This document shows, in pieces, positions 18,150 through 26,240 of a DNA stretch of 33,203 nt (positions within the stretch are counted from its first letter, which is position 1; the number at the start of each line of letters is the position of its first letter). Both the position numbers and the translations under genes were made by a program. Source of the stretch: Tissierellia bacterium. GTDB lineage: Bacteria > Bacillota > Clostridia > Tissierellales > Sedimentibacteraceae. The notes beneath the pieces were generated by a model, which worked only from the letters and a program-made list of their open reading frames with translations, ran no database searches and was not told where the DNA came from. The DNA is taken from positions 1-33,203 of the forward strand of contig JAAYPY010000081.1 of assembly GCA_012519555.1 (NCBI GenBank), read 5' to 3'.

Positions 18150-18845
18150 ATGAACGTGAGATATCTAAGTAATGACCAAATTAATATTGAAAAATCAGTA
18201 GCCTTAAGATATTTGAATTACAAAAATCAAAATATCGATGAAAACACAAACAAACTTTTTGATGAATCAATAAAAGAATTAATGGAGATTTGCCAGTTTA
18301 AATATGTGTTCAGAATTTTCTCTTTAAAAAAAGATGATACTTGCATAAGCTTTGAAAATCAGATAAATATTAGGTCGAATGATTTAAAAAGCCTTTTTTG
18401 TCACTGTGACAAGTCGGCTGTCATGGCAGCAACCATCGGGTTTGAAACAGAAAAAAGAATCAGATATTACAATATAACTGATTTATCGAAAGCTTTAGTC
18501 TTTGACGCCTTGGCCACAACTTTCATCGAAGCATTATGTGATGCTGCAGAAGCTGAGATAAAGGAATTTGCAGCTAAGGAAGGATGCAGCATTACTTTGA
18601 GATATAGTCCCGGATATGGAGATGTATCGATTTCTCATCAAGGAGAAATTCTTTCTGCACTTGATGCTCAAAAACTCATCGGTTTGACAGTTTCCGATTC
18701 TTCGATACTAATACCGAGAAAATCCGTAACTGCTTTTATAGGTTTTGATAAAAGCAAGAATATTTATAAAAAATCCTGTTTAAACTGCAATCTTTTTGAA
18801 AGCTGCAATTATTCCAAGGAAGGAGAGAAGAGCTGTGTTAAATAA
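18150..18845 (+). CDS. Stand-alone methionine synthase reactivation (B12 activation) domain protein
   Basis: Protein of 231 residues matching the Met_synt_B12 activation domain, which in long MetH enzymes binds SAM and reductively remethylates inactive cob(II)alamin. The key signature is RYSPGYGDVSISHQ (about 151-164), followed by LIGLTVSDSSILIPRKSVTAFIGF at the end of the fold. The C-terminus adds a Cys cluster, CLNCNLFESC plus one more Cys near the end, perhaps metal- or cluster-binding. It is the first gene after the SAM riboswitch and overlaps metH by 11 bp, so it is made together with the short MetH that lacks this domain. A similar split exists in Thermotoga. Annotated from motif and context; the role is well supported. 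Confidence 0.88.
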   Translation: MNVRYLSNDQINIEKSVALRYLNYKNQNIDENTNKLFDESIKELMEICQFKYVFRIFSLKKDDTCISFENQINIRSNDLKSLFCHCDKSAVMAATIGFETEKRIRYYNITDLSKALVFDALATTFIEALCDAAEAEIKEFAAKEGCSITLRYSPGYGDVSISHQGEILSALDAQKLIGLTVSDSSILIPRKSVTAFIGFDKSKNIYKKSCLNCNLFESCNYSKEGEKSCVK

Positions 18846-21195
18846 ATTTATAGATAAATTCCTGTTTTTTGATGGTGCGATGGGTACTATGCTGCAAAAA
18901 AGAGGACTAAAAACAGGTCAATTACCTGAGGAGCTTAATATAAAAAATCCTGAAATCCTTTACAATATCCACAGGGAGTATTTAAACTCAGGCTCCAATA
19001 TTGTGTCCGCAAATACTTTTGGTGCCAACAGGCATAAGTTTAAAAATTCAGAATATAAGCTTGAGGAAATTATAAGAGCTGCTGTTAAAACAGCTAAAAA
19101 CTCAACAAGCGGTATGGAAGAAAAATATGTTGCATTGGATATCGGACCCATAGGAACCCTCCTGTCCCCCTTAGGCACACTAAGTTTTGATGACGCTTAT
19201 AATATATTCAAAGAGCAAATAATTATAGGAGAAGATGCAGGGGCAGACTTAATCATTATTGAAACATTTGCTGATTTATACGAATTAAAGGCAGCAATCT
19301 TAGCTGCTAAAGAAAACTCATGCCTTCCTGTCTTTGCAACCATGTCATTTCAGGATAACGGTCGTACCTTTACCGGCACTGATGTGAAAACTTTTGTTTT
19401 TACAGCTGAAGGCCTGGGAGTTGATGCTCTTGGAGTTAACTGCTCCCTAGGTCCTAAACAGCTGCAGCCAATAGTTGATGAACTTTTAAAATACAGCTCC
19501 ATACCTGTTATGGTGCAGGCAAATGCAGGTCTTCCCATATATCAAAACAATAATACTTACTATGATATTGACCCTAAAGAATATAGCCATGAAATAAACA
19601 TCATGGCAAAAAAAGGTGTGTCAATATTTGGAGGGTGCTGCGGTACTAGCCCTGAATATATCCAAAGCATGGTTAATTCATTAAAAGGATTAAAGCCTGT
19701 AGAAATTTCAAAAAAGAACTTTACAACAGCAACTTCATCCTCTAAGACAGTATTTTTTGGAGAAGAAGTAAAAATTATAGGTGAAAGAATCAATCCTACA
19801 GGCAGAAAATATCTAAAGGAAGCCTTGATGGAAAATAAGCTTGATTATGTAATAAAAGAAGCAATTGCCCAGCAAGAAAGCGGCTCTCATATATTGGATA
19901 TTAATGTTGGACTTCCTGGAATTGATGAAAAGGAATTGATGAGAAAAGCAATTCATGAAGTGCAAAGTGTTGTTTCCCTGCCCTTGCAAATTGACAGTCC
20001 CAATGTTGATGTCATTGAAGCCGGAGCAAGAATATATAACGGAAAACCAATAATAAATTCTGTTAACGGCAAAAAAGAAAGTATGGAAAAAGTATTCCCC
20101 ATTGCAAAAAAATATGGTGCCTTGCTTGTGGCTTTGACCTTAGATGAGGAAGGACTTCCCGCTACTGCTGAAAAAAGGTTGGAAATCGCTTCAAATATTA
20201 TCGAAACTGCCAAGGATTACGGTATACCTGAAGAAAATATTCTTATAGATCCTCTTGTATTAACTGCTTCTTCAGAGCAGGCAGCTGTAATGGAAACACT
20301 TAAGGCAATTCCTTTAATAAAGAATAAGTATAAAGTCAAAATTGTTTTGGGAATCAGCAATGTATCATATGGACTGCCTAAGAGACAGCTGTTAAATACT
20401 ACCTATCTTGCCATGGCTTTAGCATTCGGTATGGATGCTCCCATTACCGATTCAACCAATGAAGCAGTGATGGATGTCATAAGATCATATAGAGTATTGT
20501 CTGCTCAAGATAAAGACAGCAGGAAGTATATCGAATCCTACAGCAATATAATCACTGAAAGCTGTGGTGTCGATTATGATAAGAATTTAATAGAAATAAT
20601 TATTAATGGTTTAAAGGATGAAGCCAAGGAGGTATCAGTAAAACTTCTTGAAGTGTATGAACCTATAGAATTAGTAAATCAATTCATTGTACCCGCCTTG
20701 GATATTGTAGGTGAAAAATATGAAAATCAGGAAATATTTCTGCCTCAGCTTATCAGAAGTGCAGAAACTTCCAAGGCAGTATTTGAAACTATAAAGGAAA
20801 AGTCTGAAAAAGCTGATGAAATAGAAGGTAAAAAAATATTATTGGCCACTGTAAAGGGAGACATTCATGATATTGGCAAAAACATTGTAAAGCTTATGCT
20901 CGAAAATTATGGTTACAGGATTTTTGATTTAGGCAAGGATGTGGATACTGAAAAAATAGTTGAAACAGTTCATAAGGAAAATATTGAATTGGTTGGTCTA
21001 AGTGCCTTAATGACTACAACGGTAAAAAATATGGAAGATACTATTAAAGAATTAAAGAAGGAATTTCCTCATGTAAAGGTGATGGTTGGAGGTGCGGTAT
21101 TAACCGAGGATTATGCTTCCAAAATAGGTGCCGACTATTACTCCAAGGATGCAAGGGGTGCTGTAGACTTAGCAAAAAAAGTATTCACTGACTAA
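18835..21195 (+). CDS. metH: Cobalamin-dependent methionine synthase (short form, no activation domain)
   Basis: Transfers the methyl group of methyltetrahydrofolate via cobalamin to homocysteine. The 786-residue protein has a homocysteine-binding barrel (1-300) with Zn ligands Cys203 (VNCSLGP) and Cys268/269 (GGCCGTSPEYI), a pterin-binding barrel (about 320-570; GERINPTGRKYLKEAL, DINVGLPG), and the B12 cap and Rossmann domains. The cobalt ligand is in KGDIHDIGKNIV (Asp676, His678, Gly681; DxHxxG). The fourth, SAM-binding domain is missing and is encoded by the gene just upstream. The start is the GTG at 18835, about 10 nt after GGAG; a TTG at 18796 is in frame but lies deep inside the upstream gene. 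SAM-riboswitch controlled. Confidence 0.95.
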   Translation: MLNKFIDKFLFFDGAMGTMLQKRGLKTGQLPEELNIKNPEILYNIHREYLNSGSNIVSANTFGANRHKFKNSEYKLEEIIRAAVKTAKNSTSGMEEKYVALDIGPIGTLLSPLGTLSFDDAYNIFKEQIIIGEDAGADLIIIETFADLYELKAAILAAKENSCLPVFATMSFQDNGRTFTGTDVKTFVFTAEGLGVDALGVNCSLGPKQLQPIVDELLKYSSIPVMVQANAGLPIYQNNNTYYDIDPKEYSHEINIMAKKGVSIFGGCCGTSPEYIQSMVNSLKGLKPVEISKKNFTTATSSSKTVFFGEEVKIIGERINPTGRKYLKEALMENKLDYVIKEAIAQQESGSHILDINVGLPGIDEKELMRKAIHEVQSVVSLPLQIDSPNVDVIEAGARIYNGKPIINSVNGKKESMEKVFPIAKKYGALLVALTLDEEGLPATAEKRLEIASNIIETAKDYGIPEENILIDPLVLTASSEQAAVMETLKAIPLIKNKYKVKIVLGISNVSYGLPKRQLLNTTYLAMALAFGMDAPITDSTNEAVMDVIRSYRVLSAQDKDSRKYIESYSNIITESCGVDYDKNLIEIIINGLKDEAKEVSVKLLEVYEPIELVNQFIVPALDIVGEKYENQEIFLPQLIRSAETSKAVFETIKEKSEKADEIEGKKILLATVKGDIHDIGKNIVKLMLENYGYRIFDLGKDVDTEKIVETVHKENIELVGLSALMTTTVKNMEDTIKELKKEFPHVKVMVGGAVLTEDYASKIGADYYSKDARGAVDLAKKVFTD

Positions 21196-21216
21196 AAAGA
21201 CTGCCCTTTTGGGCAG
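21194..21216 (-). terminator. Terminator between metH and the DUF3343 gene
   Basis: Stem CTGCCC/GGGCAG (21201-21206 and 21211-21216) with a TTTT loop. On the minus strand five T follow (21194-21198), so it best ends the yedE-yedF-DUF3343 transcript. It may also slow metH transcription from the other side. Confidence 0.75.
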
Positions 21217-21219
21217 CCC

Positions 21220-21453
21220 TTATTCAGCTTCATAAATTAGTATGTTTTCATTGTTCTGTGCTAAAAAAATTTTTTCTATTTCATCGTCTATCAAGCTGTT
21301 AATGTCACTAAATTCTATTTTAGCACTTACACTGCAATTCGAGCTCAAACTCCGAGGTACAGGCATAAGCTCGCATTGAATATTCATCCTTTTGCATTTT
21401 CTATCGAATTTAACAGCACCTGAATGTGTGAAAAACAAAACATTATATATCAT
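21220..21453 (-). CDS. DUF3343 putative Se/S carrier-like protein
   Basis: Small protein of 77 residues, family DUF3343, often found beside selenium genes. It starts with YNVLFFTHSGAVKFDRKC and carries the family hallmark LMPVPRSLSSNCSV (about 29-42) with a conserved Cys40; two more cysteines (20 and 27) lie before it. The fold resembles small thiol carriers, and a role in handling reduced selenium or sulfur has been proposed; it is not proven. It begins directly after yedF (1 bp gap) and ends at a terminator, the last gene of the minus-strand selenium operon. Confidence 0.85.
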   Translation of the reverse strand: MIYNVLFFTHSGAVKFDRKCKRMNIQCELMPVPRSLSSNCSVSAKIEFSDINSLIDDEIEKIFLAQNNENILIYEAE

Positions 21454-21454
21454 A

Positions 21455-21661
21455 TTACTTCCTTGCTTCTATGAGAAATGTATCATCTTCTTCTCTTACG
21501 GCGGTCTTATATCCGGCGCTCTTTAAAAATCTTTCAACATTCCCCTTGGCAGTATTGTTGTCTACTATTATATCCAGTCCTTCAGGATTCTCCTCCAATG
21601 ATTTTTTTGTCATTAAGACCGGCTGAGGGCAGCTCATGCCGCATGTATCTATTCTTTTCAT
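21455..21661 (-). CDS. yedF: TusA/SirA-like sulfurtransferase, YedF type
   Basis: Protein of 68 residues with the SirA/TusA fold. The active-site motif is TCGMSCPQPVLMTKKSL, with Cys7 and Cys11 in the CPxP motif. YedF-type proteins accompany YedE permeases and selD and are thought to carry persulfide or perselenide. Longer YedF proteins have a second C-terminal domain; here that part seems to be the separate DUF3343 gene directly downstream. GGAGG lies 8 nt before the ATG. It follows yedE by 12 bp, so the three genes form one operon. Confidence 0.88.
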   Translation of the reverse strand: MKRIDTCGMSCPQPVLMTKKSLEENPEGLDIIVDNNTAKGNVERFLKSAGYKTAVREEDDTFLIEARK

Positions 21662-21673
21662 TAAATTTTCCTC

Positions 21674-22765
21674 CTATTCAACATTTGCTTTAGATAAGGC
21701 CTGGCTGCTTTTTTTCTTTACCAAATCTTCTGAGTTTAAGTATGAAACAATAGCTAAAAATGCAAAGCATATCAGTGCAGCAACTTTTCCGTTTGCAGTT
21801 ACACCTGCACCACTTGAAGCTAACCCGAAATTATGAGCAAAAGCAGCTCCAACCAACATACCCATAACACTTATAACTGAGTCTGTATTTCCTTCTCCCG
21901 ACAGTATTAATTGTCTTAATGGACATCCTCCCAACAAAACAGAGCCCCATCCGACAATTGCCATTCCTAAGAAGTTCCACAAACCGTCAGTGTGGGCTAT
22001 AGGCTGTTCAGCAAAGCCTAATTTAAAAAATCCGAAAGCAAAGTTTCCAACAAAGCTGAATACTAAAATAGCAATAAATCCTGTCAAAAGATACATGTCT
22101 CTGAAAAGTACCATATCACGAGTTCCGCCAACCATACACAATCTGGTCTTCTGAGCTAAGGCGCCCACTATCAAGCCTGCCGCCAATGATAAAGCTATAG
22201 GTGCATGCATAGAGCCCGGTCCCTTTTCAGAAAAAAAGAGAAAAGCAGGTGCAGTTATGAGAAGAATCAAAGCTCCCACATTCACAGCCGGGAAAATATA
22301 GCCTTCAATTTTAGTAATATTGTAAGACCTTTTCAAATTAAATCCCTTATTTAAGAATATGACACCAATGTAGATTCCTGCCACAAAGCCGGCAAGTCCG
22401 ACCAAGGCATTTAAGTCTCCTCCTGCAAGCCTCAATACCATCCTCAAAGGACATCCTAAGAATATTAATGCTCCAATCATCACTACTATTCCTAACACGA
22501 ATCTGGTGAAAGGCGAAGAACCGCCTTTGGTATGAAACTCTTTGTTTTTCAAAGATAATAAGAATGCTCCCAATACAAGACCTATGATTTCAGGTCTTAT
22601 ATATTGAACAACGTCTGCTCTATGTAGTCCTATTGCTCCAGCAATATCCCTTATAAAACAAGCTATGCAGAAGCCCATATTTGCAGGATTCCCAAAATAT
22701 ACAAGTAATACTGCGATTATTCCTATTGCTCCTCCTGCTATAATGATTCCTTTTTTGTCATTCAT
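21674..22765 (-). CDS. yedE: YedE-family putative selenium/sulfur compound transporter
   Basis: Membrane protein of 363 residues with about nine to ten hydrophobic segments, of the YeeE/YedE family. It carries the paired Cys motifs of the family: NMGFCIACFIRD (about 29-40), FLGCPLRMVLRLAGGD, KTRLCMVGGTRD and LGGCPLRQLILSGEG. The relative YeeE imports thiosulfate through such cysteines; the YedE subgroup beside selD is annotated as a putative selenium transporter. The substrate here is therefore inferred from the neighbours. Good ribosome site GGGAGG before the ATG. First gene of the minus-strand operon, divergent from the desulfurase-like gene across a 277-bp spacer containing a strong palindrome. 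Confidence 0.88.
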   Translation of the reverse strand: MNDKKGIIIAGGAIGIIAVLLVYFGNPANMGFCIACFIRDIAGAIGLHRADVVQYIRPEIIGLVLGAFLLSLKNKEFHTKGGSSPFTRFVLGIVVMIGALIFLGCPLRMVLRLAGGDLNALVGLAGFVAGIYIGVIFLNKGFNLKRSYNITKIEGYIFPAVNVGALILLITAPAFLFFSEKGPGSMHAPIALSLAAGLIVGALAQKTRLCMVGGTRDMVLFRDMYLLTGFIAILVFSFVGNFAFGFFKLGFAEQPIAHTDGLWNFLGMAIVGWGSVLLGGCPLRQLILSGEGNTDSVISVMGMLVGAAFAHNFGLASSGAGVTANGKVAALICFAFLAIVSYLNSEDLVKKKSSQALSKANVE

Positions 22766-23042
22766 TTAATAACCTCCCTCTATTTTTATTTATTAATTAA
22801 CAATAAAATTATATTATGGGAAATTATTTAAAACAATATGTATGAAATTTTCCAATACTTGAAGCTTCAACTATCAATTATTCTTATTTAAATATAAGAA
22901 AGCTTGTATTTTTAACGCCATTCAAATAAATTTATCCTTTGGTATATAAAATCATAATTGAATAAATATATACAATATGTTAAACTAATATTATTCTTTT
23001 AAAAACAAACTTTGCTTATCTACCTTAAAGAGAGGAAATACT
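22766..23042. promoter_or_regulatory. Divergent control region of the selenium cluster
   Basis: Toward the desulfurase-like gene: -35 TTGAAT (22958-22963), 17-bp spacer, -10 TAAACT (22981-22986). Toward yedE: a TATAAT on the minus strand near 22811-22816 with a poor -35 (TTGTTT). Between them lies the dyad ATAcTTGAAGCTTCAAcTAT (22855-22874), whose core is a perfect 12-bp palindrome. The cluster's LysR protein is the obvious candidate to bind it; that is inference. No small gene is seen. Confidence 0.6.
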
Positions 23043-24188
23043 ATGAGATATGTCTATATGGACAATGGTGCCACATCTTATCCAAAGGCTCCCGGTGTCG
23101 GGGAAAGTATGTCAGATTATATTTTAAATATTGGAACAAATGTTAACCGAGGTGCTTACAGCTCATCTTTTAAAGCTGAAAATACTGTATACGAAACCCG
23201 GGAACTCTTATGTGAGCTCTTCCATTTTAATAAACCGGAAAATGTGGTTTTTACAAAAAATATAACAGAAAGCTTGAATGTACTCCTAAAATCCTTATTG
23301 AAGGAAAATGATCATGTGATAGTATCATCAATGGAACATAATGCTGTTATGAGACCCTTAAATTCGCTGAATAAAGTTGAATACACCAAGGTTATGTGCA
23401 GTGAAAGAGGAGAGTTAAATATCGAAGATGTTGAAAAAGCAATAAGGGAAAACACTAAGGCTGTAATAATGACTCATGCTTCAAATGTATGCGGCAGCAT
23501 TTTAGATTTGGAAAAAGTAGGACAAGTTTGCAGAAAACATAATCTTTTCTTTATAATCGACAGCGCTCAAACAGCAGGATTTTTGGATATTGACATTCAT
23601 GGATTAAATGCTGATGCCCTTGGGTTTACAGGTCATAAAAGTTTATTGGGCCCTCAGGGAATAGGCGGATTTATAATTAACGATAGAATTAACAAAGAAA
23701 TGACAAGTTATATTGAAGGCGGCACAGGAAGCTTATCAGATGCAGAAATACAGCCTGATTATATGCCTGATAAGTTTGAAGCAGGTACCTTAAATATTCC
23801 GGGCATTTTCGGATTGAATACATCCTTGAAATATTTGTTAAGCTGCGGTGTTAAAAATATCCGAGAGAAGGAAAACTTCCTCATGAATAGATTTTTAGAA
23901 GGTGTCATTAATATTGATAATATCAAATTAATAGGTAAAAATACAAATCAAGACAGGACAGGCATATTATCAATTGATTTTATAGATAATGATAACGGTC
24001 TTGTTTCTTATGAGCTTAGCAAAGAGTACGGTATTATGACAAGAAGCGGTATGCATTGCGCACCCTCTGCCCATAGAACATTAGGAACCTTCCCAAAAGG
24101 AACCGTACGTTTTTCTGTGAGCCATTTTACGACAATTGAAGAAATCGACTATACTATAGATTGTATTAATAAGATTGCTAATAAATAA
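23043..24188 (+). CDS. Class-V aminotransferase / cysteine desulfurase-like protein of the selenium cluster
   Basis: PLP enzyme of 381 residues of the NifS/SufS/selenocysteine lyase superfamily, closest by memory to the EF2568-type family that sits with selD and YedF-type genes. It begins YMDNGATSYPKAP. The PLP site shows HASNVCGSILD, FIIDSAQTAG and the Schiff-base Lys in ALGFTGHKSLLGPQG. A catalytic Cys is in TRSGMHCAPSAHRTLGT near residue 339. It likely liberates sulfur or selenium from cysteine or selenocysteine as a persulfide or perselenide for the small carriers and SelD; the true substrate is not known. First gene of the plus-strand operon, with an AGAGAGG site before ATG. Confidence 0.88.
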   Translation: MRYVYMDNGATSYPKAPGVGESMSDYILNIGTNVNRGAYSSSFKAENTVYETRELLCELFHFNKPENVVFTKNITESLNVLLKSLLKENDHVIVSSMEHNAVMRPLNSLNKVEYTKVMCSERGELNIEDVEKAIRENTKAVIMTHASNVCGSILDLEKVGQVCRKHNLFFIIDSAQTAGFLDIDIHGLNADALGFTGHKSLLGPQGIGGFIINDRINKEMTSYIEGGTGSLSDAEIQPDYMPDKFEAGTLNIPGIFGLNTSLKYLLSCGVKNIREKENFLMNRFLEGVINIDNIKLIGKNTNQDRTGILSIDFIDNDNGLVSYELSKEYGIMTRSGMHCAPSAHRTLGTFPKGTVRFSVSHFTTIEEIDYTIDCINKIANK

Positions 24189-24194
24189 GAGGAG

Positions 24195-24230
24195 CTGCAA
24201 GGTGACACTAGCCCCGTCCCCTTGTCATAA
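24195..24230. repeat. Short degenerate REP-like element between desulfurase-like gene and LysR gene
   Basis: GGTGACACTAGCCCCGTCCC followed by CTTGTCAT: short arms TGACA (24203-24207) and TGTCA (24223-24227) around a GC-rich centre. It looks like one end of the GGTGACA...TGTCACC palindromes scattered in clostridial genomes. Its GC content is unlike the surrounding sequence. Confidence 0.45.
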
Positions 24231-24243
24231 AGGAAGGTAGTTT

Positions 24244-25143
24244 ATGGAATTTAATCAATTAGAGAGTTTTATAAATGTTGTAAAATTTAATAGTTTTTCT
24301 TTGGCTGCGAAAGAACTTTACACAACTCAACCTACTGTGAGCAATAATATTAAGAATTTAGAAAAAGAGCTGAATACTACTCTTTTGGACAGGACCAGCA
24401 AAACAATAACCTTGACTGATTCCGGGAAGCTCTTTTATAAATATGCTGTTGAGCTGATTAATGTCAGGGACAAAGCTAAGTTTGCCATATCGGAGCATGA
24501 CTGCAAGGTTGAAGGTGTAATAGAAATATGCGCCAGTTCCATACCTGAAGAATATATTTTACCCTACATAATAAAAGATTTTTTAAAAAAATATCCCAAG
24601 GTTTCATTTTCTGTAACCCATAGAAATTCAAGAAAGGTAATAGATGATATTTTAGAAGGAAAGCTAAACTACGGAATTGTAGGTGCAAAGTATTATTCGG
24701 AAATATTGGAATACATAGATTTTTACGAAGATGAGCTGATTTTGTGCGTACCGGTAAGCGAAGAATACCCCTGGTCTGAAAATGAGCTTTTAGATATAAA
24801 AACTCTATATTCGGAAAAGCTTATATTTAGAAAGCCAGGCTCCGGAACCAGGCGATTAGTTGAACAAAGACTATCAGAGAAAGGTATTGAATTAGATGAT
24901 TTAAATATAGTTTCTTATATTGACAGCAATGAAATGATAAAAAAAATGATTGCGCTAAAATTAGGTATTAGTTTTATATCAAAAATAGCCGTAAAAAACG
25001 AAATTGATTTAAAGCTGATTAAAGCTTTCCGAATAAAAGGATTAAACTTAAAACGAAATTTTTACTTTGTTTACAACAAAAATAGAACTCTATCGCCTTT
25101 GGTGGAGGCTTTTAAAAATTTCTTAATATCTTGGAAATATTAA
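24244..25143 (+). CDS. LysR-family regulator associated with selenium metabolism
   Basis: DNA-binding regulator of 299 residues. The N-terminal winged helix (1-60) has SFSLAAKELYTTQPTVSNNI and the linker helix follows. The effector-binding half (about 90-299) includes GVIEICASSIPEEYILP and a late GSGTRRLVEQRL loop, as in CysB/CysL-like members that sense sulfur or nitrogen compounds. It sits between the desulfurase-like gene and selD, 20 bp before selD, and belongs to the LysR group repeatedly found next to selD/yedE/yedF. It probably controls this divergent cluster, perhaps through the palindrome at 22855-22874. The ligand is unknown; a selenium or sulfur compound is a reasonable guess. Confidence 0.88.
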   Translation: MEFNQLESFINVVKFNSFSLAAKELYTTQPTVSNNIKNLEKELNTTLLDRTSKTITLTDSGKLFYKYAVELINVRDKAKFAISEHDCKVEGVIEICASSIPEEYILPYIIKDFLKKYPKVSFSVTHRNSRKVIDDILEGKLNYGIVGAKYYSEILEYIDFYEDELILCVPVSEEYPWSENELLDIKTLYSEKLIFRKPGSGTRRLVEQRLSEKGIELDDLNIVSYIDSNEMIKKMIALKLGISFISKIAVKNEIDLKLIKAFRIKGLNLKRNFYFVYNKNRTLSPLVEAFKNFLISWKY

Positions 25144-25163
25144 ATAATGAGGAAGTGGAAAAT

Positions 25164-26204
25164 ATGTCATCAGATGAAATTAAACTGACACAAATGACTC
25201 AAAGCTCCGGCTGAGCAGCAAAAATAGGACCTGATGTTCTGGCACAAGTTTTGTGCCACTTAAACAATGACACTGATGAAAATCTTCTTGTTGGAATGAC
25301 TACTTCAGATGATGCTTCAGTTTATAAAATAAGCGAAGAGCTTGCCTTAGTGCAAACCTTGGATTTTTTTACACCTGTAGTAGATGACCCCTATTTATAC
25401 GGTCAAATAGCAGCTGCTAATTCATTAAGCGATGTATATGCCATGGGCGGAGAGCCAAAGCTTGCTCTGAATATTACCTGCTTTCCGTCAGACCTGCCCA
25501 AGGATATTATAAAGAAGATTCTGCAGGGCGGTCATGATAAGGTTAAAGAAGCAAATGCACTAGTCATAGGAGGCCATACCGTAGAAGATAAAGAGCCCAA
25601 ATACGGCTTGTCCGTAACAGGCTTTATTCATCCTAAGGATCTAGTAACCAACAGCAATGCGAAGCCGGGAGATGTTTTAATTCTTACCAAGCCTTTGGGA
25701 TTAGGAATTTTAAATACAGGTATTAAAGCAGGAATAGTAAGTGAAGATGGATATAAAACTGCTGTCTCTACCATGACCGAATTAAATAAGTTCTCTAAAG
25801 ATGCTATGATGAAGGTTGGGGTAAACAGCTGTACCGACATAACAGGATTTGGTTTGCTGGGACATGCTTATGAAATGGCTGAAGGAAGTGATGTCACCAT
25901 TAAATTTTGTGCCCATTCCATACCAATTATAGAAGAAGCCTTATCCTTGGCAAGGATGGGTATTATTCCCGCCGGAGCCTACCGAAATATGGATTATATT
26001 AAAAGCCATGTTAAGATTTCAGATAAGACAGCTCAGGAGATAATCGACTGCATGACTGACCCTCAAACATCAGGAGGACTCTTGATATCTGTTGAAAAAA
26101 ACAAATCAGAAATGCTTCTTAATGAACTTAAAAAAAGTATTACTCCCTATGGGTTAGTAGGTGAGGTTTTAGAAAAACAAGATTACCGAATAATCGTCGA
26201 ATAA
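25164..26204 (+). CDS. selD: Selenide, water dikinase, a selenoprotein (UGA = Sec17)
   Basis: Makes selenophosphate from selenide and ATP, the selenium donor for selenocysteine and selenouridine. The gene has 346 codons with an in-frame UGA at 25212-25214. Translation reads MSSDEIKLTQMTQSSG-U-AAKIGPDVLAQ. Sec17 and Lys20 fall exactly where E. coli SelD has its catalytic Cys17 and Lys20; E. coli Cys19 is Ala19 here. Further motifs: TSDDASVYKI, TLDFFTPVVDDPYLYG, SDVYAMGGEPKLAL, IGGHTVEDKEPKYGL and DPQTSGGLL near the C-terminus. A start after the UGA would remove the active site. A SECIS-like hairpin lies downstream of the UGA. The gene is 20 bp after the LysR gene and ends at a terminator. Confidence 0.95.
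25215..25258 (+). promoter_or_regulatory. Bacterial SECIS-like hairpin in selD
   Basis: Perfect 8-bp stem TGGCACAA/TTGTGCCA (25240-25247 and 25251-25258) with loop GTT, inside the coding sequence. The loop lies 33 nt after the UGA and starts with G. Known bacterial SECIS elements have a loop roughly 16-37 nt downstream with a G in its first two bases, so it fits well. Confidence 0.8.
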
Positions 26205-26233
26205 AAAGAATCCGTAGAATGCTCTACGGATTC
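26202..26233 (-). terminator. Terminator between selD and the MORN-protein gene
   Basis: Perfect 11-bp stem GAATCCGTAGA/TCTACGGATTC (26208-26218 and 26223-26233) with loop ATGC. Five T follow on the minus strand, so it ends the MORN-gene transcript; it may also stop selD transcription, which lacks its own T-run. Confidence 0.85.
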
Positions 26234-26240
26234 TCACCAT

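Noticed and set aside
25251..26204. selD as a 317-residue protein beginning after the UGA
   Set aside because: That version lacks the catalytic residue and Lys20. The upstream in-frame codons match SelD well and the SECIS-like hairpin explains the UGA.
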